From Bradyrhizobium sp. CCGUVB1N3 (GTDB lineage Bacteria; Pseudomonadota; Alphaproteobacteria; Rhizobiales; Xanthobacteraceae), in contig NZ_JANADR010000001.1 of the NCBI RefSeq assembly GCF_024199925.1, forward strand, positions 9,241,501 to 9,305,500: a stretch of 64,000 nucleotides of DNA, given 5' to 3'. Positions within the stretch are counted from its first letter, which is position 1. Every line of letters begins with the position of its first letter. The notes below the pieces were generated by a model that saw nothing but the letters and a program-made list of their open reading frames with translations, was not told the DNA's origin and searched no databases. Positions 1 to 9,322 of this stretch are shown here, in pieces. Position numbers and translations under genes: made by a program.

Positions 1-1
1 G

Positions 2-967
2 CTTCATTTTCTGCAGCCTGTGCTCGACGGTGATGCAAGTGCGTTTTTGACCTGCGCCAACGATAGCCGTCTACAAGGCCGGTGGGCACGCGAACATGGT
101 GTCCGCCCGGGAGCAGCGCCGGAGGACATTCTGCTCGCACAGATCGAGGACCACAGAACCGAGGTGCTCTACAACCTCGATCCAGTCGCTTTTCCGAGTT
201 CCTTTGTTCGCAAGCTGCCTGGCTGCGTGAAGAAGACACTCTGTTGGCGTGCGGCGCCGTCGGGAAACGCAGACCTGAGGGCCTATGGTGCGGTGCTCGG
301 AAATTTCCCGTCGATTCTACAGTCATGGCGCGACAAGGGGTGCCGGGCGGAATGGTTTTCGCCTGCAATAGATCCTGCAATGAGCGAGTACGTGCAGGAT
401 GAGCGCCCCATCGACGTGCTGTTTGTCGGCGGCTACTCACGGCACCATTCGGCGCGAGCAAGAACGCTCGAGAAGGTTGCTGCTCTCGCCGGAAGCCGAC
501 AGATCGTCTATTGTCTTGACTCGTCGCGTTTGACAAGACTTGCGGAGAGTTCGATCGGCCACCTACTGCCGCTCCAGAAGCATCGGCGTCCGAAGATAGT
601 TGCGGGGATCGCTAAGCCGCCGGTCTTTGGAAGAGAGCTCTACGAGTTGATCGGACGATCCAAGATCGTCCTCAATGGGGCGATCGACATGGCAGGCCAG
701 GATCGCGGCAACATGCGCTGCTTCGAAGCCATGGGATGTGGTGCGCTGCTGGTTTCGGACGCTGGCCACTATCCCGCGGGAATGGTCGCCGACGAAACGA
801 TGCTGGTCTATCACGATGAGAAGAGTTGTCTTGAGCAGATCGAGCGAGCTATCTCCGACTGGACCGATGTACGGCCAATAGCCACGAACGGTCGAATTCG
901 AGTCAATGAAGTCCACACTAAGGCGCGTCAGTGGGGCCTCTTTCAGACTATCGTAGCGCGTCTCTAG
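2..967 (+). CDS. CgeB-like glycosyltransferase, 5' end outside window
   Basis: The reading frame is open to the left edge, so the true start lies upstream; a GTG at 20 is available but would give a short protein. The visible part (about 320 residues) has a Rossmann-like segment beginning IDVLFVGGYS and a C-terminal block RCFEAMGCGALLVSD, which is the nucleotide-sugar binding signature of the CgeB/Glyco_trans_1_2 glycosyltransferase family. The N-terminal stretch LQGRWAREHG also occurs in this family, usually 40-60 residues after the start, which fits an N-terminal truncation by the window edge. It probably transfers a sugar in the cytoplasm during surface polysaccharide assembly. Donor and acceptor cannot be told from sequence. 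Confidence 0.75.
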   Translation, partial: LHFLQPVLDGDASAFLTCANDSRLQGRWAREHGVRPGAAPEDILLAQIEDHRTEVLYNLDPVAFPSSFVRKLPGCVKKTLCWRAAPSGNADLRAYGAVLGNFPSILQSWRDKGCRAEWFSPAIDPAMSEYVQDERPIDVLFVGGYSRHHSARARTLEKVAALAGSRQIVYCLDSSRLTRLAESSIGHLLPLQKHRRPKIVAGIAKPPVFGRELYELIGRSKIVLNGAIDMAGQDRGNMRCFEAMGCGALLVSDAGHYPAGMVADETMLVYHDEKSCLEQIERAISDWTDVRPIATNGRIRVNEVHTKARQWGLFQTIVARL

Positions 968-1080
968 CCATTTGACGCATCGCTTCGAATGTCGTCCATT
1001 GAAGATCGAAGCCTGATTTTTGGGAGGTGTCCTGTGCACTTTCGGGCGGAGGCGTCGGCGCCATATAAGAGGAAACCTAG

Positions 1081-1701
1081 ATGTCCAGCCTCGCCGGCCT
1101 TGCGCTCCACTGCGCAAGATTCATAGACGGGATTAATCTCCATTTGCTCGCCCAGCGGCTCATCGGGCGTGCCACCTGCCGTTTGCAAGAGGGTGCTTTT
1201 CTGGCTCACTGCGCGAGGATCAGAAACGCGCTTGGCGATAGCGACCAGATCGTCATCGGCCCCTATTCGCATATCAGGGGCGAACTGATGATTCTTGGTC
1301 ACGGCGGCCGGATATCAATTGGAGAATGGTGTTACGTGGGCGTGGGGACGCGGATTTGGTCGGGGGCGTCGATCCAAATTGGCAATCGGGTCCTGATCTC
1401 ACATTCAGTGAATATATTCGACAATCTCTCGCATCCAATCAAGGCTAGCGAGCGGCACGAGCAGGCCAGGCAGATTTTTTCGACGGGCCACCCCAGAATG
1501 GTTTTTCTTGATGATCGTCCAATTAAGATAAGCGATGACGCCTGGATCGGCGCCGGCGCGATGGTCATGCGCGGCGTGACGATTGGGGAGGGCGGGATCG
1601 TAGCCGCGGGAGCGGTTGTCACCAAGGACGTTCCGGCCTACGCGATTGTTGCCGGAAATCCCGCAACCGTCGTCAGGGAGTTGTCTCCGGATGAGCGATG
1701 A
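1081..1701 (+). CDS. Hexapeptide-repeat O-acyltransferase (WbbJ/maltose acetyltransferase type)
   Basis: The 206-residue protein has a left-handed beta-helix built from hexapeptide repeats: isoleucine/valine-led turns such as ISIGEW, IQIGNRV, IKISDDA, TIGEGG and IVAAGAV. It ends with the family's typical [30 protein letters not shown] holds the conserved active-site region (His and Asn). The family moves acetyl or similar groups from acyl-CoA to sugar hydroxyls, here probably on an O-antigen or precursor. The ATG at 1081 follows a purine-rich GAGGAA. It lies between two glycosyltransferase genes in the same direction, 113 bases after the first. Confidence 0.85.
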   Translation: MSSLAGLALHCARFIDGINLHLLAQRLIGRATCRLQEGAFLAHCARIRNALGDSDQIVIGPYSHIRGELMILGHGGRISIGEWCYVGVGTRIWSGASIQIGNRVLISHSVNIFDNLSHPIKASERHEQARQIFSTGHPRMVFLDDRPIKISDDAWIGAGAMVMRGVTIGEGGIVAAGAVVTKDVPAYAIVAGNPATVVRELSPDER

Positions 1702-1780
1702 GACAATCAGCAAGGCATCAGATCGGCAGCCGATCCGGTTTGCCGTTCGGAATGCGGCCAGTTGAGCATAAGAAAGTTCG

Positions 1781-2713
1781 ATGTCCATCTGGGTCACAGG
1801 CGCTAACGGGTTCATCGGCCGCCATCTCGTTCGTGAGCTGGCGAAGACCGGCAGTGCCATTCATGGCGTCGGGCACGGTGCGCTCGACCCATCCGAAGCG
1901 CGCCGGCTCGGTCTGCAGACCTGGACCAATGGCGAGGTCGATGCGGCCAACCTGAACATGCTTGCGGCCGCGCATGGGCCGCCCTCGCAGGTCTTTCATC
2001 TCGCGGGCGGCTCTTCCGTCGGGCTGTCGATCGAGCGACCCTTTGAGGACTTTTCCCGAACCGTGACCAGCACGGCCCGCCTCCTGGAATGGCTGCGCGG
2101 CTTTGCGCCCCAATGCCGGCTGGTCGTGGCCTCGAGCGCGGCGGTCTATGGCGCGGACCATGTCGGCCCGATCTCCGAGGATGCGACGCCGACGCCGATG
2201 TCGCCCTATGGCGAGCATAAGCTGATGATGGAGCAGCTGTGCAGAAGCTACGCGCGCAGCTATGGAATAGGCTGTGCCGTCGTGCGCTTGTTCTCGGTCT
2301 ACGGACCGAACCTGCGCAAGCAATTGCTTTGGGACATCTGCTCACGGCTGAAGGCTGACGAGCCTGTGCTGACGCTGGGCGGGACGGGAGCTGAAATCCG
2401 GGACTGGACCGACGTGCGCGACGTCGTCCGATTGCTGGTGTGGATCGGGGAAAGCCCGCAACCGGACGGTCTTTGCGTGGTCAATGGAGGCTCCGGGGTG
2501 GGAGCGAGCGTGGCCGAAATCGCCGGTCAACTGGTCAGGAACTGGGGAAGCAGCGCCGTCGTCCGCTATTCCGGTATTGCGCGACCGGGCGATCCTGCGA
2601 GCCTGCTCGCCGATCACCGACGTCTCGGCGAGATGAAATTCGACTGGCGGATTCCGCTCGAGCGCGGGCTCGCCGACTACGTGGACTGGTTCAAGGGTCA
2701 GGATCGTGACTGA
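1781..2713 (+). CDS. NAD-dependent sugar epimerase/dehydratase (extended SDR)
   Basis: The 310-residue protein is an extended short-chain dehydrogenase. It begins with the nucleotide-binding motif TGANGFIG (residues 6-13), has a serine-rich segment VVASSAAVYG and the catalytic YGEHK (Tyr-x-x-x-Lys), followed by VVRLFSVYGP. These are marks of the GalE/RmlD/GDP-4-keto-6-deoxymannose reductase group, acting on nucleotide sugars in the cytoplasm. Reductase versus epimerase cannot be decided without a structure-based comparison. The stop overlaps the next gene by 8 bases, so the two are probably co-translated. Confidence 0.8.
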   Translation: MSIWVTGANGFIGRHLVRELAKTGSAIHGVGHGALDPSEARRLGLQTWTNGEVDAANLNMLAAAHGPPSQVFHLAGGSSVGLSIERPFEDFSRTVTSTARLLEWLRGFAPQCRLVVASSAAVYGADHVGPISEDATPTPMSPYGEHKLMMEQLCRSYARSYGIGCAVVRLFSVYGPNLRKQLLWDICSRLKADEPVLTLGGTGAEIRDWTDVRDVVRLLVWIGESPQPDGLCVVNGGSGVGASVAEIAGQLVRNWGSSAVVRYSGIARPGDPASLLADHRRLGEMKFDWRIPLERGLADYVDWFKGQDRD

Positions 2714-3881
2714 ACAAGCGGCGCTGCGGGTCGCTTTCACCAATATTCCCAGGCGTCTGTGGGCGGGGGGATATAACTATCAACGTAATCTGTTCGAGGT
2801 CTTGAACCGGCATCGTCCCGGCGCGATCACACCGGTCCTGTTTGCGGGCCGGACGGATGATGATGACGAGATCGCGGCCTTCACGCGGATTCCGGGCGTT
2901 GAGGTGGTCCGCTCGCCGGTGTTCGATCGTGCGGGCGGCCATCTCTTCCGCGCGCTCGCCTTCGGACTCGATGCGCCCGCGTCCGCGCTGTTCCGCGATC
3001 GCAACATCGACATGGTGTTCGAGTCCGCGCGGTTCTTCGGTTGGCGCCTGCCGTTTCCGGCGATCGCGTGGTTCCCCGATTTTCAGCACCGGCTGCTGCC
3101 GAATCTCTTTTCGCGCGCCGCTTATTGGCGGCGCGATCTCGGCTTCCGGGTCCAGATCGCGTCGGGCCGGCACATCATGCTGAGCAGCGCGAGCGCGCTT
3201 GGCGATCTCAGAAAATTCTATCCCGGCCTGCGAAACGGGGTCTCGGTCGTGCGCTTCGCCACCGAGCCGCCGCCGGATCTGCTGGCAACGAACCCGCTCG
3301 ATGTTCTCGCGCAACATCAGTTGCCCCGGCGATTCTTCTACTTGCCGAACCAGTTCTGGCGGCACAAGAACCATCAGCTCGTCATCGATGCGCTCGATCT
3401 GCTCAAGCGACGCGGATTCGACGCCGTCGTCGCGGCTTCCGGCAGCACCTACGATCCGCGCGAGCCCGACTATTTCGACGGCATAATGGCGCAGGTCGAG
3501 GCACGCGGTCTCGGCGCGAATTTTCGCCATCTCGGCATGATCCCCCTGGATCATGTCTACGCGCTGTTGCGCGCGTCGACGGCGCTGATCAATCCGTCGC
3601 GCTGCGAGGGGTGGAGCACCACGGTCGAGGAAGCAAAGTCATTCGGTGTCCCGATGCTTCTGTCTGACCTCGAGGTTCATCGCGAGCAGACCGGTGGTGA
3701 GGCGCGATATTTCGGCGCAGATAATGCCCAAGAGTTGGCTGATCTGATGCGGAAAGTTGCCGACGCCCCGCCGCCAGCAATCGTTCGAGATGTGCAGTCA
3801 AATGTTGATGAGCGGGCGAGGAAATTTGTCGCAGATTTTGTGGGGCTTGTTCAAGACGCTACTCGCAGAGGAGCGGGATAG
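2706..3881 (+). CDS. Glycosyltransferase family 4 (GT-B fold)
   Basis: The protein has 391 residues and a GTG start inside the end of the preceding epimerase gene. The C-terminal half carries the GT4 pattern: FFYLPNQFWRHKNHQLVIDAL (the acceptor/donor hinge region), a later LGMIPLDHVYALLRASTALINPSRCEGWSTTVEEAKS (E-x7-E type donor-binding block), and PMLLSDLEVHRE. This family makes retaining glycosidic bonds from nucleotide sugars, often mannose, at the cytoplasmic face of the membrane. The N-terminal half is the variable acceptor domain. The donor sugar is not known. Confidence 0.82.
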   Translation: MTEQAALRVAFTNIPRRLWAGGYNYQRNLFEVLNRHRPGAITPVLFAGRTDDDDEIAAFTRIPGVEVVRSPVFDRAGGHLFRALAFGLDAPASALFRDRNIDMVFESARFFGWRLPFPAIAWFPDFQHRLLPNLFSRAAYWRRDLGFRVQIASGRHIMLSSASALGDLRKFYPGLRNGVSVVRFATEPPPDLLATNPLDVLAQHQLPRRFFYLPNQFWRHKNHQLVIDALDLLKRRGFDAVVAASGSTYDPREPDYFDGIMAQVEARGLGANFRHLGMIPLDHVYALLRASTALINPSRCEGWSTTVEEAKSFGVPMLLSDLEVHREQTGGEARYFGADNAQELADLMRKVADAPPPAIVRDVQSNVDERARKFVADFVGLVQDATRRGAG

Positions 3882-4164
3882 GGTGCCCGCGGTCTGCGAC
3901 GGCAAGGCGCGCTTCCAAGGCTGCTGACAATTGGATACGTCGGCGGAGGCGTTCCAATGGTCGTCCGGGAGCTCTACGAGGACGCTCAGCTAAGGGCGTC
4001 GCGAGCGCCAGCAAAACGGCCCGCTCGAGCTTAAGTTCAAGTTGGATCGCGCATTACTGATGATGCAGAAAAGAAATTTCATGCGGATAGGTTGCCTGTG
4101 AACGACAGGGTTGAGGAGCCCGCAGGTGTTTCATCCTCAATGGCAGCCTTCGGCTCCTATTCAA

Positions 4165-5529
4165 TCACGGCGCTAGCCGCGTTGAGCCCTGGCTTCGCGG
4201 GTCTGTGCCACTGGATACGAACAGTTGCCGAGGTGTTAAGTACCAGAGCACACACAGGAGAGCTGCACCGTGCGTCAAAATGGCCACGGAAAGCGGGACG
4301 TTGAGCAAAACCTGCGGGAGCATACCGCCCGAAACCAAGATAAAGGTGTTTGGCAGGCTGGCCGAAACTCGATTTGCAAACGAGACGATTACGCCGCAAA
4401 CGAATGCTGAAACAGGGGCGAGCCACAGGCCAACTGATGCAATACCCTCCGTTGCAAACAAGGAGGCATTGAAGTGGCCCAGGTGGTACTCATTGTGCAT
4501 GACGATCGAAAGCTGGTCTCTGTAGGGACAAGCCAACATGGTCTTTAGGAGTGAGACCTGACAGAAGTGAGTGAGCTCGTGGCGCGAAAAAAAATCGTTG
4601 TAAATGTCCATCGCGAGTGCCGGGATCGCGAGCATACGAAAATTTACAGTCGAGAACGGCAAACCGGCAGCAGTGAATCCTAGAGGCAAAAGAAGAAGGC
4701 CGAAGCCCATCGGTAGAAGCAACGAGAGTACAACCGCATTTCTCGGAGATGTCCTTGCTGACAGCAGCTGAAGAAACGTAAGCCAAAGCGGAGTAAACAG
4801 AGCGGTCTTAGTCAAGGTGACCGGGAAAAGCAGGAGCTGCAGCAAGACCACGATGACAAAACGCCTGTACCACCGGCGCACCAGAGAATACGCAAAGGCA
4901 AATGGCAGGAGTGAGCTAGAGCTGATCCAGGCCAGATAGCCTATCGGCCTTGGAACTAAGATCGCCTCGCGGGCGTCGTCGAACCCCCCCGTGAGAGGGA
5001 TAGAAAAATTGTAGTAGGCTCCTGACGCGATAACGATTGCGGCCAGGCAAATCGTAAGAGTGACGATGCGATCAAAGGTTGTGATCGAGACCTCCAAGGA
5101 ATGTTTCAACGGCCTGCCCAGCAGGAGCGCAGGAAGCAAAAATGCAAAGCAAGAGATCGCAACCGACCAGCCAGCGACCAAATGATTGTACGGAAACTCG
5201 CTGAAACAGGTCAGCCACAGAAAGCACGATGTCATGCTGAAAAAGTAAAAGCCGACGAAATAGCCTATGGAGAAAGGGCAGAAGACAAATAGACCGCCCA
5301 TGACTGAAAACAGTGTGACTGCCAGCAATGCGATCCATAGCGCATCAAGTCGGAAATGAATGTGGAAGACGTCAGCGTCTATAGCGGGAGTTCCTCTTGC
5401 GATTACGAAGAGTGAGATGCAGCAGATCGCGATGTGGAGCCCGACCAGAATGCTAAGGTGCTTTTCAGGCTTGCCGAAGTATGACATTTTGCCAGCGAAT
5501 GCGAGTTCAAGCGTAGGTTGAGTGGGCAT
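4165..5529 (-). CDS. Wzy-like O-antigen/oligosaccharide repeat polymerase
   Basis: The 454-residue protein is almost entirely hydrophobic, with roughly 11-12 membrane segments and an interrupted periplasmic loop late in the chain (FSRHELTHFCQ...HNEYHLGHFNASLFATEG). A long loop with a polar, His/Asn-rich patch near two thirds of the length followed by EGIASVGLW is what Wzy and related O-antigen ligases/polymerases show. Primary sequence conservation in this family is very low, so this rests on topology and context: it sits among glycosyltransferases, on the opposite strand to its neighbours. An alternative start (ATG) lies at 5487. The 283 bases between this gene and 3881 contain no convincing gene. 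Confidence 0.6.
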   Translation of the reverse strand: MPTQPTLELAFAGKMSYFGKPEKHLSILVGLHIAICCISLFVIARGTPAIDADVFHIHFRLDALWIALLAVTLFSVMGGLFVFCPFSIGYFVGFYFFSMTSCFLWLTCFSEFPYNHLVAGWSVAISCFAFLLPALLLGRPLKHSLEVSITTFDRIVTLTICLAAIVIASGAYYNFSIPLTGGFDDAREAILVPRPIGYLAWISSSSLLPFAFAYSLVRRWYRRFVIVVLLQLLLFPVTLTKTALFTPLWLTFLQLLSARTSPRNAVVLSLLLPMGFGLLLLPLGFTAAGLPFSTVNFRMLAIPALAMDIYNDFFSRHELTHFCQVSLLKTMLACPYRDQLSIVMHNEYHLGHFNASLFATEGIASVGLWLAPVSAFVCGVIVSFANRVSASLPNTFILVSGGMLPQVLLNVPLSVAILTHGAALLCVLWYLTPRQLFVSSGTDPRSQGSTRLAP

Positions 5530-5620
5530 CGGGCGAATCGCTTGTTCAGACTAAGTGCTGGAGCCAAGAGACTTGACGCAACTTGCGATAGTGATCTTAA
5601 GAATGTGAGATGCAACTGAA

Positions 5621-6553
5621 ATGAGGTCTCAGGGCCAGAAAATTATCATTCTGATGGCGACGTACAACGGTTCGGAACATATCGAGGAGCAGCTACAGTC
5701 GTTGGCCTCGCAAACGCATGCAAACTGGGAGCTTATTGTTTCGGACGATGGCTCCACGGATCAGACGCGCGAGATCGTTCATCATTTTGCGCAGGCGGTA
5801 TCCCAGAAAGTCACCATAATCAAAGGACCGCAGCAAGGTTTTTGGAAGAACTTCCTTTGGCTTGTAAGCCAAACAGGCCAAGCGCAGGGTGATCTGTTTG
5901 CGTATTGCGATCAGGATGACGTTTGGTTGCCTGAAAAGCTTGAGAGGGCGACCAATTGGTTCGAAAAGGCCGGGCAAGAGAGGCCGGGCCTCTACTTCGC
6001 AAGAACAGAGCTGATTGATGAGGTCGGGAAACCAATTGGTTTTTCGCCGTTATTCTGCCGCCCACCGAGCTTTCAAAATGCCCTCGTGCAGAATATCGGG
6101 GGCGGGAATACGATGGTTATGAATAGGCCAGCGAGGGCTTTGCTTGCACAGACACCCAAGACCGTAAGCCTGATCGCGCATGATTGGTGGACCTACCAGC
6201 TGGTGACGGCAGCGGGTGGAAGTGCATTCTATGATCCCTTGCCAGCTGTGAGATATCGTCAGCATTCGCAAAATCTAATCGGATCGAACAGAGGCATACG
6301 TCAGCGTATGACTCGGACGATGGCCTTTGGAAGTGGACGTTGGAGGGGCTGGAATGACGTGAGCCTCACGGCTCTTGGAGCCATCAGGGGCTTGTTCACA
6401 CCGTCGGCTTTGGCAACGCTTGACGACTTTGCGCTCGCACGACGAAGCAAATTGGCCGATCGGATGCGGCTGTTGTGGCGTTCGGGCGTGTATCGTCAGA
6501 ACGCGACTGAGACGATAGCGATTTATGTTGGCGCCATTTTCGGACGGATATGA
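5621..6553 (+). CDS. Glycosyltransferase family 2, rhamnosyltransferase-like
   Basis: The 310-residue protein is a GT-A enzyme. The N-terminal nucleotide-binding strand is IILMATYNGSEHIEEQ, followed by the ELIVSDDGSTDQT motif and the metal-binding YCDQDDVWLPEKL (DxDD) near residues 90-100. HDWWTYQLV holds the presumed catalytic-base region. The DQDDVW form is typical of WbbL/RgpF-type rhamnosyltransferases and related inverting enzymes in O-antigen clusters. Its 5' end is divergent from the Wzy-like gene with 91 bases between them. Donor identity is not shown by sequence. Confidence 0.85.
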   Translation: MRSQGQKIIILMATYNGSEHIEEQLQSLASQTHANWELIVSDDGSTDQTREIVHHFAQAVSQKVTIIKGPQQGFWKNFLWLVSQTGQAQGDLFAYCDQDDVWLPEKLERATNWFEKAGQERPGLYFARTELIDEVGKPIGFSPLFCRPPSFQNALVQNIGGGNTMVMNRPARALLAQTPKTVSLIAHDWWTYQLVTAAGGSAFYDPLPAVRYRQHSQNLIGSNRGIRQRMTRTMAFGSGRWRGWNDVSLTALGAIRGLFTPSALATLDDFALARRSKLADRMRLLWRSGVYRQNATETIAIYVGAIFGRI

Positions 6554-6793
6554 CGCTTACGCGATGGCCTCTACATTCTCGGTATAAGCGTGTCTCAGCC
6601 CGGTGCTGTGGCCAGGAATGACGCGTCTTTTGCCATGATCCATCCAGAAGCTGGGCAACGAAGCGCGGGCGCTCTTCCATCACCGCGCGGTATCAAGCCC
6701 GCCATGTCTCGTCTCTACCGTTGACGTCGGGTGCCACATAGTTCTGGCGCGCCGACGCGCGTAACCTATTGTTATGGGATGATTTTCCCGTGA
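6554..6793. other. Intergenic DNA before an rmlC remnant, no gene seen
   Basis: The stretch after the glycosyltransferase has no reading frame with recognisable protein features. The remnant described next (6794-6922) and a further 118 bases complete a 487-base gap before the next gene. The region looks like decayed coding DNA rather than a compact promoter. Confidence 0.5.
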
Positions 6794-6922
6794 CGTCTGC
6801 GCGCCGCCATCTTCGATGTGGCCGTCGATATCCGGGCAGGCTCGCCTACCTACGGTGCTCACGTCGGCGTTGAGCTGTCGGCAGCAAACTGGAGGCAACT
6901 CTGGATTCCGCCGGGCTTTGCA
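6794..6922 (+). pseudogene. Remnant of dTDP-4-dehydrorhamnose 3,5-epimerase (RmlC)
   Basis: About 43 codons translate to a clear RmlC core: [16 protein letters not shown], then [25 protein letters not shown] lies in frame at 6791-6793, just before the similarity starts. The similarity ends abruptly after PPGFA, where intact enzymes continue with the conserved HGF; the frame then runs through unrelated residues to a TGA at 6977. The remnant is closer to canonical RmlC wording than to the intact 3,5-epimerase at 21186 (VFDVAVDLRKGSATF, VIPEGCAHGF). It is therefore not a simple copy of that gene and probably marks a lost rhamnose-type pathway gene. Confidence 0.82.
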
Positions 6923-7040
6923 GATAGAGATCGGCTGGCGCGTCTTGGCGCGGCTCTGGGAAAGCGCGCTTATCGGTGAGACGTTAGAGACTTCGCCGAG
7001 GATGCGTGAGGCCTATTTTCTCGTCTCGTAACTCTCATCC

Positions 7041-8135
7041 ATGATGTTTCGCAGATTCACCGGCAAGGACAGCGTCGTGCCGCGACAGGAGTCGACATTC
7101 ATCAGCGACTTGGCCGTCATCTATCTGGCGCGCTACGCTGAAGGAACCAGACCGGTCATGAACTTCATCGAGTCCTTCGAGCGCCATTCGCCCGGGATTG
7201 CGCATGATCGTGTGGTTATCCGAAAAGGTTTCCCGTCTCGGAAAACCGCGCTCGACCAAAGCTTGGCGCGTGCATTTCCCCATTCCGTGTCACTGTCGGA
7301 CGACGGCTTCGATATCGCTGCCTATGCCGAGGCTGCGGCCCAGCTTCCGCATCGTCGCGTGGTTTTCCTCAACACATTTTCGGAGATCGTGGCGGACGGC
7401 TGGCTGCGCAAGCTTGATTCGGCATTTGCCGATACGGAGGTCGGAATCGCCGGAGCCACCGGTTCCTATGAGAGCCCTCTTAGTAGCATGAAGCACGTTC
7501 AAAAGGGGTGGTGGCTGTTTCAGAACAAGGGGATTCCAAATCCGGCCGGCACGCTACGATTGCTGCAGGCGATCAGACGGCGCCTACCGAAATGGTTGGC
7601 GACCAAACTGATGTCTATCGCAATTTCCTATTTCTCCGCGCGATCGTCGCGCGCCAATTGCGACCAAACGCTGGATGACAGGTTCGAAACATACTGGGCC
7701 AATCAGATCGGACCCGGCGGCGCGCTGGCGCGCCTGAAGGACATGAAGGTGTTCCCAAACCCACACATCAGAACGAATGCTTTCATGATTGAACGGAAGC
7801 TCTTTCTCGATGTGCTGCCCGATTCGATCGAAACTAAAAACGATTCATACTTGTTTGAGAACGGTCCGGACGGGCTTACACAGCAAATTCTTCGGCGTGG
7901 CATGAAAGCGGTGGTGGTGGGGGCTAACGGGCGCGTGTACGCGATGGAGGAATGGGGCGATAGCGGTACATTTCGCCTTGGAGACCAGCACAATCTTCTC
8001 GTCAAAGACAACCAGACCCGCGCATTCCAGAACATGACTGCGGCCGAGAGGCGTGCGTTCACGAGCATGACTTGGGGCGACGACAGAAGCCCCCGTCAAC
8101 TGGCAGGTCCCGGTCGAGTGCAATCGAGCAGTTGA
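7041..8135 (+). CDS. Probable glycosyltransferase-like protein of unknown specificity
   Basis: The 364-residue protein has no strong textbook motif. It reads LAVIYLARYAEGTRPVMNFIESFERHS near the N-terminus, then RRVVFLNTFSEIVADGWLRKLDSAF and VGIAGATGSYES, which resembles the middle of a GT-A domain where a metal-binding motif would sit. Here the expected DxD is replaced by NTFSE. Later FPNPHIRTNAFMIERKLFL and SYLFENGPDGLTQQILRRG fit the acceptor part of such enzymes. Its position between a GT2 gene and the Wzm exporter supports a role in glycan assembly. A nucleotide-sugar independent or metal-independent function is possible. Confidence 0.5.
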   Translation: MMFRRFTGKDSVVPRQESTFISDLAVIYLARYAEGTRPVMNFIESFERHSPGIAHDRVVIRKGFPSRKTALDQSLARAFPHSVSLSDDGFDIAAYAEAAAQLPHRRVVFLNTFSEIVADGWLRKLDSAFADTEVGIAGATGSYESPLSSMKHVQKGWWLFQNKGIPNPAGTLRLLQAIRRRLPKWLATKLMSIAISYFSARSSRANCDQTLDDRFETYWANQIGPGGALARLKDMKVFPNPHIRTNAFMIERKLFLDVLPDSIETKNDSYLFENGPDGLTQQILRRGMKAVVVGANGRVYAMEEWGDSGTFRLGDQHNLLVKDNQTRAFQNMTAAERRAFTSMTWGDDRSPRQLAGPGRVQSSS

Positions 8136-8503
8136 TCGTGTAGGTATAATATTACCAACAATCTGCGCGCGATTGATTGTACTGCCTGGCGCACGTTGGT
8201 AAACAGGCCCGCCTGATCTGCCTCGGTGGGTTCCAACTGACATTCCAATAGCTTAATCGATCTGGAATCGATATTCGCAGTTTCCTGGAGACATGAATGC
8301 ACGTCGTTCGCGCGAAGCTTTGTCATGCGCAATTGCTGTCACTTCCGACCGGTGTGACGGCCCTGGGTTCGGGGTGCGCTAGTAGTGGCGTCGCAGGAAG
8401 CGGGCGGCCGGACGGGGCGGCCCGGCGTCTTCGGCGGCTCGGTCAGTCTGCTCAGCAAGAAAGCTTAAAAGCTGCGAGCCGATGCTGCAGCGGTTCTTGA
8501 CTG
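8136..8503. other. Intergenic region upstream of the Wzm/Wzt exporter
   Basis: These 368 bases hold no supported gene. A TATAAT hexamer lies at 8145-8150, but no matching -35 box sits at a suitable distance. A 29-codon frame at 8292 lacks any family feature. The region probably holds the leader of the exporter operon. Confidence 0.4.
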
Positions 8504-9322
8504 ATGCAAGATTTTTCGATTTTTCCACTGAACATGCTGACAAGCCTGTGGCGCAGGCGCGGCTTGATAGCCGCTCTAGTGCACCGGGAAGTGGTCGGAC
8601 GTTATCGTGGATCCGTGCTTGGCCTCTTCTGGTCATTCTTTAATCCGATCCTGATGCTAGTCATCTACACCTTCGTCTTCAGCGTGGTTTTCAAGATGCG
8701 CTGGAATATCGCGAGCGACTCGAAGACTGAGTTTGCGATGGTGCTGTTTCCCGGACTAGTCGTATTCACGCTTTTCTCGGAATGCCTCAACCGTGCGCCC
8801 AGCCTAATCCTGAGCAACCCGAACTACGTGAAGAAGGTGATTTTCCCACTGGAGATACTGCCTTGCGTTGCGCTCGGCTCGGCGATCTTTCATGGTGCGG
8901 TAAGCATGTGCGTATGGTTGATTGCGTATTTGGTCCTGTTTGGGGTTCCGCACTTCACCATTGTGCTGATTCCGTTGGTCTTGCTGCCGCTGCTGCTTTT
9001 TATCCTCGGGGTGAGCTGGTTCCTCGCTTCACTGGGCGTCTATCTGCGCGACGTGGCGCAATTCATGAGCATGATCACCACGGTTCTGATGTTTCTGTCG
9101 CCGATCTTCTATCCGGTGAATGCGTTTCCGGAGAACTATCGCAGTTTGTTGTTCCTCAATCCTATGACGCCGGCGATCGAGCAGGCGCGGGACGTGCTGT
9201 TCTGGGGGAAGGCGCCGGACTCGTCGATGTACCTGATCTATCTTTTGGGCGGCGCCCTCGTCGCATGGTGTGGTTTTGCGTGGTTTCAGAAGACCCGTCG
9301 GGGGTTCGCCGATGTCCTCTAG
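8504..9322 (+). CDS. wzm: Polysaccharide ABC exporter permease Wzm
   Basis: The 272-residue ABC-2 type permease has about six membrane segments. The N-terminal amphipathic LIAALVHREVVGRYRGSVLG precedes the first helix, as in Wzm/TagG/RfbA. The re-entrant and late loop contains SPIFYPVNAFPENYRSLLFLNPMTPAIEQARD, which is strongly conserved in the family. Two copies pair with the ATPase encoded next to move undecaprenyl-linked polysaccharide across the inner membrane. The stop overlaps the start of the ATPase gene by 11 bases, typical of the pair. Confidence 0.93.
   Translation: MQDFSIFPLNMLTSLWRRRGLIAALVHREVVGRYRGSVLGLFWSFFNPILMLVIYTFVFSVVFKMRWNIASDSKTEFAMVLFPGLVVFTLFSECLNRAPSLILSNPNYVKKVIFPLEILPCVALGSAIFHGAVSMCVWLIAYLVLFGVPHFTIVLIPLVLLPLLLFILGVSWFLASLGVYLRDVAQFMSMITTVLMFLSPIFYPVNAFPENYRSLLFLNPMTPAIEQARDVLFWGKAPDSSMYLIYLLGGALVAWCGFAWFQKTRRGFADVL

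Noticed and set aside
3882..4164. Short frame reading GYVGGGVPMVVRELYE near 3930
   Set aside because: Too short, stops soon, and no family match is apparent; could be decayed coding DNA but cannot be supported.
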